The notes beneath the pieces are model-generated. The model had not been told where the DNA came from, did no database searches, and saw nothing but the letters and a program-made list of their open reading frames with translations. Position numbers and translations under genes: made by a program. Shown here in pieces: positions 1 through 7,236 of a stretch of DNA of 13,404 nt. This DNA is from Oscillospiraceae bacterium (GTDB lineage Bacteria; Bacillota; Clostridia; Oscillospirales; Oscillospiraceae). Location of the stretch: contig JAISDV010000096.1 of NCBI GenBank assembly GCA_031264545.1, positions 1 through 13,404 of the forward strand, written 5' to 3'. Each line of letters starts with the position of its first letter. The first letter of the stretch is position 1.

Positions 1-6
1 TTTCAT
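1..6 (-). CDS. secF: Start of SecF, protein translocase subunit (two codons only)
   Basis: On the minus strand an ATG (4-6) followed by AAA overlaps the TGA stop of secD (3-5) in an ATGA arrangement. A strong AAGGAGG-type ribosome-binding site lies at 14-21, eight bases before this ATG and inside the secD coding sequence. SecF is the usual partner of SecD and is normally encoded directly after it, so this is almost certainly the secF start, translationally coupled to secD. Only two codons lie in the window, so the identity rests on context and not on protein sequence. Confidence 0.7.
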
Positions 7-1283
7 TCCGTTACCCTCCTTGCGCCGTAGAGCGCGGGCTCCTGCAGACCTTTGAATGCGCTCAGGGACTTGATCATCAGCCGGGAAGCCGTTACGCCGG
101 CCAGGAAATTCATGATAACGCCGCAAAGCAGTGTGTAGCCGAAGGAGAGCATCGAGCCGGAGCCTAGGGCGATCAGAACGACGGAGACGATAATCACGGT
201 GATATTCCCGTCAAAAACGGAGGCGAAAGCGCGGTGGAAGCCGGCGTCGATCGCGGAGCGCAGGGTTTTACCGGCGTTCAGCTCCTCCTTGATACGCTCG
301 GAGACGATGACGTTCGCGTCGACGCCCATGCCGATGGACAGGATAACGCCCGCGATACCGGGGAGCGTAAGCGTAAACTGCGGAATGGACAGCGCGAGAA
401 GCTGGCCGACGACCTGCAGAACGAGCGCGATGCAGGCAACGAAGCCGGGCAGCCTGTAATACAGCAGCATGAACAGGCAGACGAGACCGAAAGCGACCTG
501 GCCGGCAAGAATCATGACGCCCAGCGCGTCCAGGCCGAGCGTCGGGCTGATAATGTTCGCATCGTGCGCGATCATGGAGAAGGGCAGGGAACCGGAATTG
601 ATTTTAGCGGCAAGCTCTTTCGCTTCCGCAAGATCCGTTTGGCCGGTAATAATGGCGCTGCCGTCGGTTATCGCGCTGTTTACCGTCGGTGCGGAAATCT
701 CCGTGTCGTCCATGTAGATCGAAATTCTCTGACCGACCAGCCTTGCGGTAGCCTCGGCAAATTTCTTTGTTCCCTCCGGGGAGAGCTCGAGAACGACAAC
801 ATAAGAGGCGGACTGCTCGTCGAACGACGCATAGCTTTTTGTCACGTCCGCACCCTCGAGGACGACGGCATTGTCAGGGTCGCGGAAGGTAAGCAGTGCG
901 GTTTCGCCCAGCTCTGAGATGGCCTGCTGGGGGTCAAAATCCGTCTCGCCGGATTTCCAGGGAAACCGGACGATGACGGCTCCGCTGCTCTCGTCGACCA
1001 TGACCTCGCGGTCGGAAATATTCGCAGCGTCCATGCGGGTTTCTATGATGCTCTTTGCCGCCTCGAGCTCGTCCGCAGTTGGTGTGCGGTCGAGCTCCTT
1101 GGGCGTGTAAGTGGCCTCGGCGCCGCCGCGGATATCGATTCCGAAACGCATCTCGTCGGCGCCCTTGAGCTCGAGCGTCCCGATATGCAGCCCGTAAAAA
1201 GCGACGTAAAGCAGGGCGGCCGTAATCAGAACCGCGATAAAAAATACGTTTTTACTTGCCTTCAACTTTTTCATTCCTCCCAT
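3..1283 (-). CDS. secD: SecD, protein translocase subunit
   Basis: SecD is a membrane subunit that, with SecF, uses the proton motive force to help SecYEG export proteins. The 426-residue product has an N-terminal membrane segment (about 13-31), the SecD motif FGIDIRGG (47-54), an extracytoplasmic P1-type domain (about 55-235), then a block of five likely membrane helices (about 250-405). The latter includes the family signature GMGVDANVIVSERIKEE (318-334), whose Asp322 matches the conserved transmembrane aspartate. It is much shorter than E. coli SecD (615 aa), as usual for Gram-positive proteins with a reduced P1 domain, and is not fused to SecF. The start is ambiguous: ATG at 1283 has a partial AGGA four bases upstream, while ATG at 1274 has GGGAGG almost touching it. 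The stop overlaps the next gene's start codon. A strong promoter lies just upstream (1332-1359). Confidence 0.96.
   Translation of the reverse strand: MGGMKKLKASKNVFFIAVLITAALLYVAFYGLHIGTLELKGADEMRFGIDIRGGAEATYTPKELDRTPTADELEAAKSIIETRMDAANISDREVMVDESSGAVIVRFPWKSGETDFDPQQAISELGETALLTFRDPDNAVVLEGADVTKSYASFDEQSASYVVVLELSPEGTKKFAEATARLVGQRISIYMDDTEISAPTVNSAITDGSAIITGQTDLAEAKELAAKINSGSLPFSMIAHDANIISPTLGLDALGVMILAGQVAFGLVCLFMLLYYRLPGFVACIALVLQVVGQLLALSIPQFTLTLPGIAGVILSIGMGVDANVIVSERIKEELNAGKTLRSAIDAGFHRAFASVFDGNITVIIVSVVLIALGSGSMLSFGYTLLCGVIMNFLAGVTASRLMIKSLSAFKGLQEPALYGARRVTE
14..21 (-). promoter_or_regulatory. Ribosome-binding site for secF inside the secD 3' end
   Basis: The minus strand reads AAGGAGGG here, eight bases before the ATG at 4-6. 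It is a near-consensus Shine-Dalgarno sequence within secD. It is the main evidence that a coupled gene starts at the window edge. Confidence 0.7.
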
Positions 1284-1301
1284 TCCGTCCTGAGCCGGAT
1301 A

Positions 1302-1316
1302 CCGGGCAAAGCCCGG
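1302..1316 (-). other. GC hairpin in the secD leader
   Basis: CCGGGC-AAA-GCCCGG forms a 6-bp stem with a 3-nt loop inside the short untranslated leader between the promoter start point and secD. It has no following T-run, so it is not a normal terminator. It may stabilise the messenger or affect access to the ribosome-binding site; that role is inferred. Confidence 0.5.
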
Positions 1317-1331
1317 GGAACATCCTCATTC

Positions 1332-1359
1332 ATTATAAATGCTTTTCGCTTTCTGTCAA
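1332..1359 (-). promoter_or_regulatory. Sigma-A promoter of secD-secF
   Basis: On the minus strand a perfect TTGACA (1354-1359) is separated by 16 bases from a perfect TATAAT (1332-1337). Transcription would begin near 1325 and give a leader of about 42 nt before secD. This is the closest match to the housekeeping consensus in the window and suggests strong, constitutive expression. Confidence 0.85.
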
Positions 1360-1430
1360 CAGGAACAGGATAGCTTGTCCGGTATGCCGCGCATGTCCGT
1401 TACTGAACAGCACATCCCGGCATGGAAATT

Positions 1431-1454
1431 GCCCGGCGCCGTAACGCGCCGGGC
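1431..1454 (-). terminator. Hairpin after the deacetylase gene, possible terminator
   Basis: GCCCGGCGC (1431-1439) and GCGCCGGGC (1446-1454) form a perfect 9-bp stem with a 6-nt loop, eight bases past the stop codon of the deacetylase gene. On the minus strand the following tract is only AATTTCC, a weak U-run, so efficiency is uncertain. Its placement between that stop and the secD promoter favours a terminator. Confidence 0.5.
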
Positions 1455-1462
1455 CGCCGTTT

Positions 1463-2242
1463 TTACGGCTTATACTGCATACCGGTATGATCGATCTCAT
1501 ATTCGCCCGTGAGGAGTATTTCGGATACCGGCACGATGCTGTAGCCGTCCGCGATAAGACCCTCGATGATACCCGGCAGCGCCGCCGGCGTGTTCTCCGC
1601 CGCGTTGTGAAACAGGACGATGGAGCCGGGCACGACCTTGCCGAGTACCCTCTGCGAAATTTCCGGGGCCGAGATGCCCTTCCAGTCGAGAGAATCGACG
1701 TTCCACTGAATGGCGGTCATCCCGATCGCGTTGACGGTTCTGATAACGTGGTCGTCATATTCTCCGTAGGGACAGCGGAAAAGCGTCGGCCGGACCCCGG
1801 TGACCCGCTCGATCTTATCGTTGCAGGCGTTGAGGTTTTCGATGATCCGGGTCTCGTCGAGCATACTGAAATGCGCGTGGTCGTCGGAATGGCTCATGAC
1901 CTCGTGCCCGGCGTCGGAGAGTGCCTTGACCGATTCGGGATATTTGTCTACCCATGCGCCGACAACAAAGAAGGTCGCTTTTATATTGTAATTACCGAGA
2001 ATGCCGATCAGCGTCTGCGTGTCCTCGTTGCCCCAGGCCGCGTCAAAGGTCAGGCTGACGGCCTTGTTATCGCGGTCGACGCAGTAGATCGGCAGCTCCC
2101 GCTGCGTCGCGCTCGCGCCGACTATGGCGGGGCTGTCGATCAGCCACGGCAATCCGAAGAGAAAGCCCAGGGCCAGGATCGCTACCGTCTCTTTTTTATG
2201 TCTTTTAAGCCAGCTTCCGGCTCTGTAAATTTTGTAATTCAT
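1463..2242 (-). CDS. Polysaccharide deacetylase, PdaB-like, membrane anchored
   Basis: A 259-residue NodB-fold (carbohydrate esterase 4) protein that should remove acetyl groups from an N-acetylated glycan, most likely peptidoglycan or a related wall polymer, outside the membrane. It has a basic N terminus, one membrane segment (about 19-36), then the domain. Visible motifs are TFDAAWG (65-71, catalytic Asp67), SHSDDH (117-122, metal ligands His118 and His122), RCPYGEYD (156-163), DSLDW (183-187) and LFHN (210-213, His212). The usual TFDD second aspartate is Ala68; a TFDxxWG motif is typical of the sporulation protein PdaB and relatives, so a spore or cell-wall role is plausible but not shown. 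The ATG at 2242 follows GGGAGGT at good spacing. The gene stands alone, with its own weak promoter and a hairpin after its stop. Confidence 0.9.
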   Translation of the reverse strand: MNYKIYRAGSWLKRHKKETVAILALGFLFGLPWLIDSPAIVGASATQRELPIYCVDRDNKAVSLTFDAAWGNEDTQTLIGILGNYNIKATFFVVGAWVDKYPESVKALSDAGHEVMSHSDDHAHFSMLDETRIIENLNACNDKIERVTGVRPTLFRCPYGEYDDHVIRTVNAIGMTAIQWNVDSLDWKGISAPEISQRVLGKVVPGSIVLFHNAAENTPAALPGIIEGLIADGYSIVPVSEILLTGEYEIDHTGMQYKP

Positions 2243-2272
2243 AAGACGACCTCCCGCAAATCCGTTTGGTAC

Positions 2273-2301
2273 ATCCTATGATTTAACAGGAAACATTACA
2301 A
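2273..2301 (-). promoter_or_regulatory. Possible promoter of the deacetylase gene
   Basis: On the minus strand TTGTAA (2296-2301) and TAGGAT (2273-2278) are 17 bases apart, giving a leader of about 24 nt before the gene. Each hexamer has about four matches to the sigma-A consensus. The -10 region also reads CATAGGAT, slightly like a sporulation sigma-E -10, but no convincing matching -35 is seen, so sigma-E control is not claimed. Confidence 0.4.
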
Positions 2302-2345
2302 CTTGTTTTACTTGCAGATTGCGCCGTCTTTCGGAAAAGATCAAA

Positions 2346-4409
2346 TCAGAGTTTCATGGCGAGCGCGATTGCCTGTGCGACCGCATCCGAAATTTTGCCG
2401 GGGCGGCAGGAATCGCCGATGTTGTAAATTTCGGGACAGTCGTCCCTGAGCGCGCGGTATAGGCGGTCGTCCGGCAAGGCGCCGGAAGCGACGATGAGCG
2501 TATCGCAGGGAATGCGCGCGCGGATGCGCTTTTTCGGCTCGGCGGCGCCGGTTTCGCGCGCCCTTGCCCGCTGCTCGCGGGTCTTCGGCTCGGGCGCTTC
2601 GATTTCGACGGAGGAAGCCGTGGCTCCGAGTACCGCGGCGAAGGGATATTGCTTTACGCCGAAGCGCGTGAGCGCCTTCATGAGCGGCCAGGCCGTACCC
2701 GGCTCAAAGCCCGTACCGATTTTTGCCACATCGACGATTGTGATGCTCCGACGCGTCCTGTCGAGCAGGGTCAGCGCCTTTTCAGGTGTTTCTGAGCGCT
2801 GAGACAACATAAAATACAGCGCGTCCGGCGAGAGCGCCGCTTCCTCGGCGAGAAAGCCCGCGCATTCGCAGCCGACGGCTCCGCCGCCCAGGATCACCAC
2901 ATCGCGCCCGGCGGTCACCCTGCCGCTGAAAATATCCAAGGCGCTGCAGACGGGCATATCAGCGCCCTCAGGCAGAGCAATGCTTTTCGGCGTGCTGCCG
3001 GTTGCGGTGACGACAATGTCGAAGCCGGAGGCGACAATTTCCCCCGGTGAAGCGTTTTTGCTGAGGGACAGCGTGACGCCGAGCTTTTCGAACATTGCGG
3101 AGTAGTACGGCACGAGGTTAAGAAACTCCCGCTTTGCGCGGGACGCGGCGGCGAGAAGCAGCTGCCCGCCGATCACGCCGGCTTTTTCCCAGACCGTCAC
3201 GTCGTGACCTGCGGCGGCGGCCTGAACTGCGAATTCGCAGCCCGCGGGTCCTGCGCCGAGGACGAGTATCGCCTTCGGCTCCTTTGCCCGCCGGGGCTTC
3301 AGCTCGGCCTCACGGCCGGCAAAACCATTGACCAGACACTCAACAGGCTCGGCAAAGAAGGTCTTTGCCAGACAGCCCTGATTACAGGCGACACAACGCC
3401 GGATGAGCCGGTCCTCGCCTTTTTCGGCCTTCCCGGGCCAATCCGGGTCGGCAATCAGCGGACGGGCAAGACTCACGAGGTCGGCCTCGCCGGCGGCCAG
3501 CACGCGCTCGGCAAGGGCGGGGTCGTTGATACGGTTGCTGGCGGCGACGGGGATGTCCACCGCGTCTCTGACCGCGGCCGCAAGGTATGTAAAGCCGCCG
3601 CGCGGAAGCTCGCCGGTGAGCTGGGGGATAACGGTTTCATGCCAGCCGCCCGTGACGTTGATAAGCTGGATGCCGGCCTTTTCGAGACGCTGCGCAAACA
3701 GGACGGCCTCGGCGTTCGTATTCGAGCCGGGGACAAAATCGTTGCCCGCGATGCGCACGCAGACCGGATAGTCCGGGCCGACTGCACCGCGGACGGCCGC
3801 GACGACCTCGAGCGGGAAGCGGACCCGGTTTTCCCACGAGCCGCCGTATTCATCCGTGCGCAGGTTCGTTTTCGGGGAGAGGAACTGGCTGATGAGATAG
3901 CCCGCAGAGGCGGAGATTTCGACAACGTCAAAGCCGGCTCTTTTCGCCCGCGCCGCGGCTTCGGCCCATTTGGCGATAACTGTTTTGATTTCGTCCCGCG
4001 TCATTTCCTTCGGCATTTCTTTTGTAAATTTGCTCAGCACGGCGGAGGGGGCAAGGGCCTCGCGTCCCTCGTTCGCGATCGAGTGGGCATAAGCGCCCGC
4101 GTGATAGAGCTGGACGCCGGCCTTCGCTCCGCGCAGGTGCATGCCGTCGGTAAACTTGCGGTAGCCGGGAATAAAATCGTCCGTCTGAAGGCTCATCATC
4201 CCGGGGGAGCCGCCGTATTCATCAAAGCGGCAGCCGCCGACGAAAACGAGCGCCGCGCCACCCTCGGCCCTGCGCCAGTAAAATTCGCTGAAGCGGGCGT
4301 TGGCATAGCCGTCCATATTGTACATCAGGTGTACGGCGGACATGACGACACGATTTTTTAACTCGAGCCCGCCGATCCGAATGGGGCTGAAAAGCCGCTG
4401 ATATTTCAT
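2346..4409 (-). CDS. FadH-like FMN/4Fe-4S/FAD NAD(P)H:enoate (2,4-dienoyl-CoA-type) reductase
   Basis: A 687-residue Old Yellow Enzyme family flavoprotein expected to pass electrons from NAD(P)H through FAD, a 4Fe-4S cluster and FMN to an unsaturated acyl or enone substrate in the cytoplasm. Domains in order: FMN TIM barrel (1-335), cluster cysteines Cys339, Cys342, Cys346, Cys358 (C-x2-C-x3-C-x11-C), FAD motif GAGPAG (385-390), NAD(P) motif GGGAVG (508-513) and a C-terminal NIGDS (663-667). Tyr171 in GYL and His257 in GWHE are 86 residues apart, as are the catalytic Tyr166 and His252 recalled for E. coli FadH; the cluster cysteines show the same +5 offset. Relatives include bile-acid enzymes BaiCD/BaiH, so the substrate is unknown. 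A charged stretch (about 604-632) looks inserted. The ATG at 4409 follows AGGAGG (4413-4418), which overlaps the hypB stop; upstream in-frame residues do not resemble the family. No clear terminator follows. Confidence 0.9.
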   Translation of the reverse strand: MKYQRLFSPIRIGGLELKNRVVMSAVHLMYNMDGYANARFSEFYWRRAEGGAALVFVGGCRFDEYGGSPGMMSLQTDDFIPGYRKFTDGMHLRGAKAGVQLYHAGAYAHSIANEGREALAPSAVLSKFTKEMPKEMTRDEIKTVIAKWAEAAARAKRAGFDVVEISASAGYLISQFLSPKTNLRTDEYGGSWENRVRFPLEVVAAVRGAVGPDYPVCVRIAGNDFVPGSNTNAEAVLFAQRLEKAGIQLINVTGGWHETVIPQLTGELPRGGFTYLAAAVRDAVDIPVAASNRINDPALAERVLAAGEADLVSLARPLIADPDWPGKAEKGEDRLIRRCVACNQGCLAKTFFAEPVECLVNGFAGREAELKPRRAKEPKAILVLGAGPAGCEFAVQAAAAGHDVTVWEKAGVIGGQLLLAAASRAKREFLNLVPYYSAMFEKLGVTLSLSKNASPGEIVASGFDIVVTATGSTPKSIALPEGADMPVCSALDIFSGRVTAGRDVVILGGGAVGCECAGFLAEEAALSPDALYFMLSQRSETPEKALTLLDRTRRSITIVDVAKIGTGFEPGTAWPLMKALTRFGVKQYPFAAVLGATASSVEIEAPEPKTREQRARARETGAAEPKKRIRARIPCDTLIVASGALPDDRLYRALRDDCPEIYNIGDSCRPGKISDAVAQAIALAMKL

Positions 4410-4416
4410 AAGCCTC

Positions 4417-5085
4417 CTATGCGTTCCACGCGCGTATCTTTTCGGCCAGCCAGTCCGCCCATTCTTCGATGCCCTCGCCGGTCTTGGCGGAGATCTCAAA
4501 TACGGCAATATCCGGGTTGAGCCTTTTTACACGCTCGCGTACGGCGTTCGCGTCGAAATCAAAGTAGGGCTTGACGTCGATCTTGTTAATCAGAAGGGCG
4601 GAGACCTTTGAGAACATCAGGGGATATTTCAGGGGCTTGTCATCCCCCTCGGGCACGCTCAGGAGCATCACGTCAAAGGATGCGCCGGTATCGAATTCCG
4701 CGGGGCAAACGAGATTTCCGACGTTTTCGAGGACGACAAAGTCGAGGTCCTCCGTGCCGAATTCGTCGATGCCGCTTTCGGTCATGCCCGCATCGAGGTG
4801 ACACATACCGCCCGTGTGGAGCTGGATGGCCTTCGTTCCGGCGGCGGCGACGATCTCAGCGTCAACGGCGGAGTCAATATCCGCTTCCATAACGCCGATG
4901 CGAAACCGATCCCTGAGCGCCTCGATAGTGCGGAGAAGGGTCGTGGTTTTGCCGGAGCCGGGCGAGGACATGAGGTTCATCAGACAGGTTTTTTCCTTTT
5001 TGAGCCTTTCCCTGAGCCTGCCGGCCTCAAGGTCGTTGTTTTCATAAACGCTCTTTTTGATTTCCAATATCCTGACGTTGTCCAT
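4417..5085 (-). CDS. hypB: HypB, GTPase for nickel insertion into hydrogenase
   Basis: A 222-residue SIMIBI-class GTPase that, with HypA, delivers nickel to [NiFe]-hydrogenase precursors. Visible elements are the P-loop SPGSGKTT (41-48), a switch region with EADIDS (67-72), the metal-site signature GGMCHLDA (92-99, Cys95 and His96), ENVGNLVCP (120-128, Cys127), the guanine-specificity motif NKID (167-170) and SAKTG (199-203). It lacks the N-terminal CxxCGC motif and the histidine-rich stretch of some homologues. The ATG at 5085 is preferred because AAGGAAG (5092-5098) lies six bases upstream; an in-frame TTG at 5103 has no such support. No hypA, other hyp gene or hydrogenase subunit is in the window. 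It sits 46 bases after the sigma-54 activator and 7 bases before the FadH-like gene, so the three probably share a transcript. UreG is a related alternative, but the CHLDA signature favours HypB. Confidence 0.92.
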   Translation of the reverse strand: MDNVRILEIKKSVYENNDLEAGRLRERLKKEKTCLMNLMSSPGSGKTTTLLRTIEALRDRFRIGVMEADIDSAVDAEIVAAAGTKAIQLHTGGMCHLDAGMTESGIDEFGTEDLDFVVLENVGNLVCPAEFDTGASFDVMLLSVPEGDDKPLKYPLMFSKVSALLINKIDVKPYFDFDANAVRERVKRLNPDIAVFEISAKTGEGIEEWADWLAEKIRAWNA

Positions 5086-5131
5086 GTGATGCTTCCTTTC
5101 CAAGCCTGAATGTCTTCGGGCGTTCCGGCGG

Positions 5132-7081
5132 TCAGCTCATACCGAATTCCTGCATTCTCCTGTAAAATGTGCTGCGCGACAGGCCGAGGTATTCTGCAGC
5201 CTTTGTCCGGTTGTTCCGGCACTTGCGAAGGGCCATCTCGAATTTTTCCCGCTCGTCCAAACCATAGATATCGAAGGGGATGGGCGCGGCGGGTCGTTCC
5301 TCCGGCATAGTTTCGAGAAAATAGTCTCCCAAGTAGTTTTGTATCTCTTTTTCGCCGATAAGCGTCTCCTCATGGGTGCTGATGATACCCTCAAGCAGGT
5401 TTTGCAGCTCGCGGATATTGCCCGGCCAAGAATATCTGCCCAGAAAATCGAGCGCGGTCTTCGTCAGGCGAATATCGGGCTTATCCATGCGCGCGCAGAG
5501 CTTCCTGATAAAATATTCCGCGAAGAGGTAAACGTCCGCGCCCCGGTTTTTGAGCGGCGGAATGTTGATCCGGATGATACTCAGGCGGTAGAAGAGGTCC
5601 TCCCGGAAGAGCGCCTTCTCGATCAGCTCCTTAAGATTTTTGTTCGAGGCGGCGATGATGCGGACGTCAACCTCGATCAGGTCGTTTCCGCCGACCTTGC
5701 GGAAGGTCTTTTCCTCCAGCACCCGCAGCAGCACCGACTGCACCTCCATGGGTATGTCCCCGATTTCGTCGAGAAACAGCGTGCCGTGGTTGGCGAGCTC
5801 GAATTTTCCGATGGAGCCCTCGCGCTTTGCGCCGGTGAACGCGCCGCTTTCATAGCCGAACAGCTCGCTCGCGATCAGTTCCTTGGAAAATGCCGCGCAG
5901 TTAATGGCCACAAAGGGCTTGTGGCTGCGCTTGGACGCGTTGTGGATGGCCTGGGCGAAATCGTCCTTTCCAACGCCGGACTCGCCCTGGATGAGGATAT
6001 TGCTGTCTGAGAGCGCGGCGATCTTGCTGCGTTTGATCGTTTCGAGCATCAGCTCATTCTCGCCGATGACGTCGTTGAAGGTAAATCGCGCGTTGTTGTC
6101 CGTGAACTTCGAGGACATCCGGTTTGCCCGGCCGTTCGGACTGATAGAGATCGTGATGCCGTCCGGGTGGAACTTGTTCTGCTTATAGGTCGCGATGCTC
6201 ATATTGACGAAGACTCGGCCGCTGCTCACGGAGAGCGGGATGATTTTGTCGCTGACCACCTTTTTGGCCTCGAGCATGCTCCAGAATTCACGATTATCCG
6301 GCGGAGAGAGGATAATTTCCTCTAATGTCAGGTGATAGGTATCGGGCTTTTTGATGCCGAGTATTTTAAACACCTGATCGTTGATGATGACGACCTCGTT
6401 CCTGCCCTTGTTCTGCCGTAAAAAGATCGAGCCCTGTTCCTCGTCGCTCGAGGTGAACATGCCGATGTTCTGAAAGAGAAAGATGTCCAGCTCGATACTC
6501 CTGGCGAGCGTTATGGCGATGGACAGCAGGTAATGGTTGCTTTTTTCCTGCGGTATGGCGACGACGATACTTCCGTACACCTCGTTTTCAGTCAGGCAGA
6601 TCGGAGCAAAGTAATACGAGCCGTCGATCAGGAAGCGGGAATAGTTCATGTATCCCGGCAGCTCGACGGCTTTTCTGGTTTGGATACCGAGCGAAAAGGG
6701 GTTTGTGCCGATGGTTTCCTCCGACCACTTTGTCCCGCTTCCGATTTCGCTCTGGCTGAGCCAGTCGTCCTCCGATGCGGCTCCGTAAACTTTAAGCAGA
6801 ATGCCTTCCTTGCTGAAAAGCAAAACGCGCAGCGCATTCTCGGTCGTGTTTGCGATAAAGTGGTTGATGACCCAGTCCGAACAGATGAGAAGACGCCGGT
6901 ATGTTTTTTTACTTCTTTCAAGCTCGCCCTGTGTCAGCTCTTTGGGCAGCGCGCGCTCAAAATCGATGTTTCTGCTGTCGCTGCGTTTCCAGGCGTCTAT
7001 AAGGTCCGCGCTCTGCAGCGCCTGATCCGCTTCACCCCTATGTAACCCGGCCCATTTTTCATGATTCTCGAGCTTCTGCAT
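5132..7081 (-). CDS. Sigma-54-dependent transcriptional activator (AcoR-like: GAF, PAS-like, AAA+, Fis HTH)
   Basis: A 649-residue enhancer-binding protein that should activate RNA polymerase containing sigma-54. Its N terminus has a GAF-type sensor region (about 80-205) with the AcoR-like EETIGTNPFSLGI stretch (121-133), followed by a probable PAS domain (about 225-315). The AAA+ domain (about 335-565) has Walker A GESGVGKD (366-373, with Asp where Glu is usual), the sigma-54 contact loop GAFTGA (413-418), Walker B TLFLDEIGD (434-442), the FREDLFYRL segment (492-500) and WPGNIREL (552-559). A Fis-type helix-turn-helix ends the protein (about 615-645). The ATG at 7081 follows ACAGG seven bases upstream; an in-frame GTG at 7132 lacks a ribosome-binding site. 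There is no receiver domain, so a small ligand or redox cue probably signals directly. Likely targets include the following hypB and reductase genes, but no sigma-54 promoter is seen here. An operator-like dyad overlaps its own promoter. Confidence 0.93.
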   Translation of the reverse strand: MQKLENHEKWAGLHRGEADQALQSADLIDAWKRSDSRNIDFERALPKELTQGELERSKKTYRRLLICSDWVINHFIANTTENALRVLLFSKEGILLKVYGAASEDDWLSQSEIGSGTKWSEETIGTNPFSLGIQTRKAVELPGYMNYSRFLIDGSYYFAPICLTENEVYGSIVVAIPQEKSNHYLLSIAITLARSIELDIFLFQNIGMFTSSDEEQGSIFLRQNKGRNEVVIINDQVFKILGIKKPDTYHLTLEEIILSPPDNREFWSMLEAKKVVSDKIIPLSVSSGRVFVNMSIATYKQNKFHPDGITISISPNGRANRMSSKFTDNNARFTFNDVIGENELMLETIKRSKIAALSDSNILIQGESGVGKDDFAQAIHNASKRSHKPFVAINCAAFSKELIASELFGYESGAFTGAKREGSIGKFELANHGTLFLDEIGDIPMEVQSVLLRVLEEKTFRKVGGNDLIEVDVRIIAASNKNLKELIEKALFREDLFYRLSIIRINIPPLKNRGADVYLFAEYFIRKLCARMDKPDIRLTKTALDFLGRYSWPGNIRELQNLLEGIISTHEETLIGEKEIQNYLGDYFLETMPEERPAAPIPFDIYGLDEREKFEMALRKCRNNRTKAAEYLGLSRSTFYRRMQEFGMS

Positions 7082-7185
7082 GGGAAAACCTGTCCTTTCG
7101 TGATTTATGCCAAGCGGGAAATGAGAAAACACGAATAAAATTTCCGAAATCTTTAAAACACCAGTGCGCGGTTAACAATATTTAC

Positions 7186-7208
7186 CAATATTCTGTTCCG
7201 GAATATTG
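7186..7208. promoter_or_regulatory. Perfect inverted repeat, candidate operator over the activator start point
   Basis: CAATATTC (7186-7193) and GAATATTG (7201-7208) are perfect inverted copies separated by 7 bp. The right arm overlaps the -10 box of the minus-strand promoter, and the centre (7197) falls at the expected start point (near 7198). A protein dimer bound here would block that promoter. The binding protein is unknown; the activator itself and Rex are the nearest candidates, but the sequence is not the usual Rex operator. Confidence 0.6.
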
Positions 7209-7233
7209 TATCACAGACCGATAGGCGTATCAA
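7205..7233 (-). promoter_or_regulatory. Sigma-A promoter of the activator-hypB-reductase cluster
   Basis: On the minus strand TTGATA (7228-7233) and TACAAT (7205-7210) are 17 bases apart, and a TG one base before the -10 gives an extended -10 element. Transcription should start near 7198, with a leader of about 117 nt before the activator gene. The -10 box overlaps the inverted repeat at 7186-7208, which suggests repression or autoregulation. Confidence 0.75.
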
Positions 7234-7236
7234 GCA

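Noticed and set aside
1487..2281. 264-codon open frame on the plus strand
   Set aside because: It is antisense to the polysaccharide deacetylase, which has all its catalytic motifs, and it lacks a recognisable domain.
3204..4361. 385-codon open frame on the plus strand
   Set aside because: It is antisense to the FadH-like reductase, which carries clear cofactor motifs over the whole stretch.
7172..7178. TTAACAA, considered as a Rex operator
   Set aside because: The matching TTGTTAA four bases upstream is absent; the local sequence there is GC-rich.
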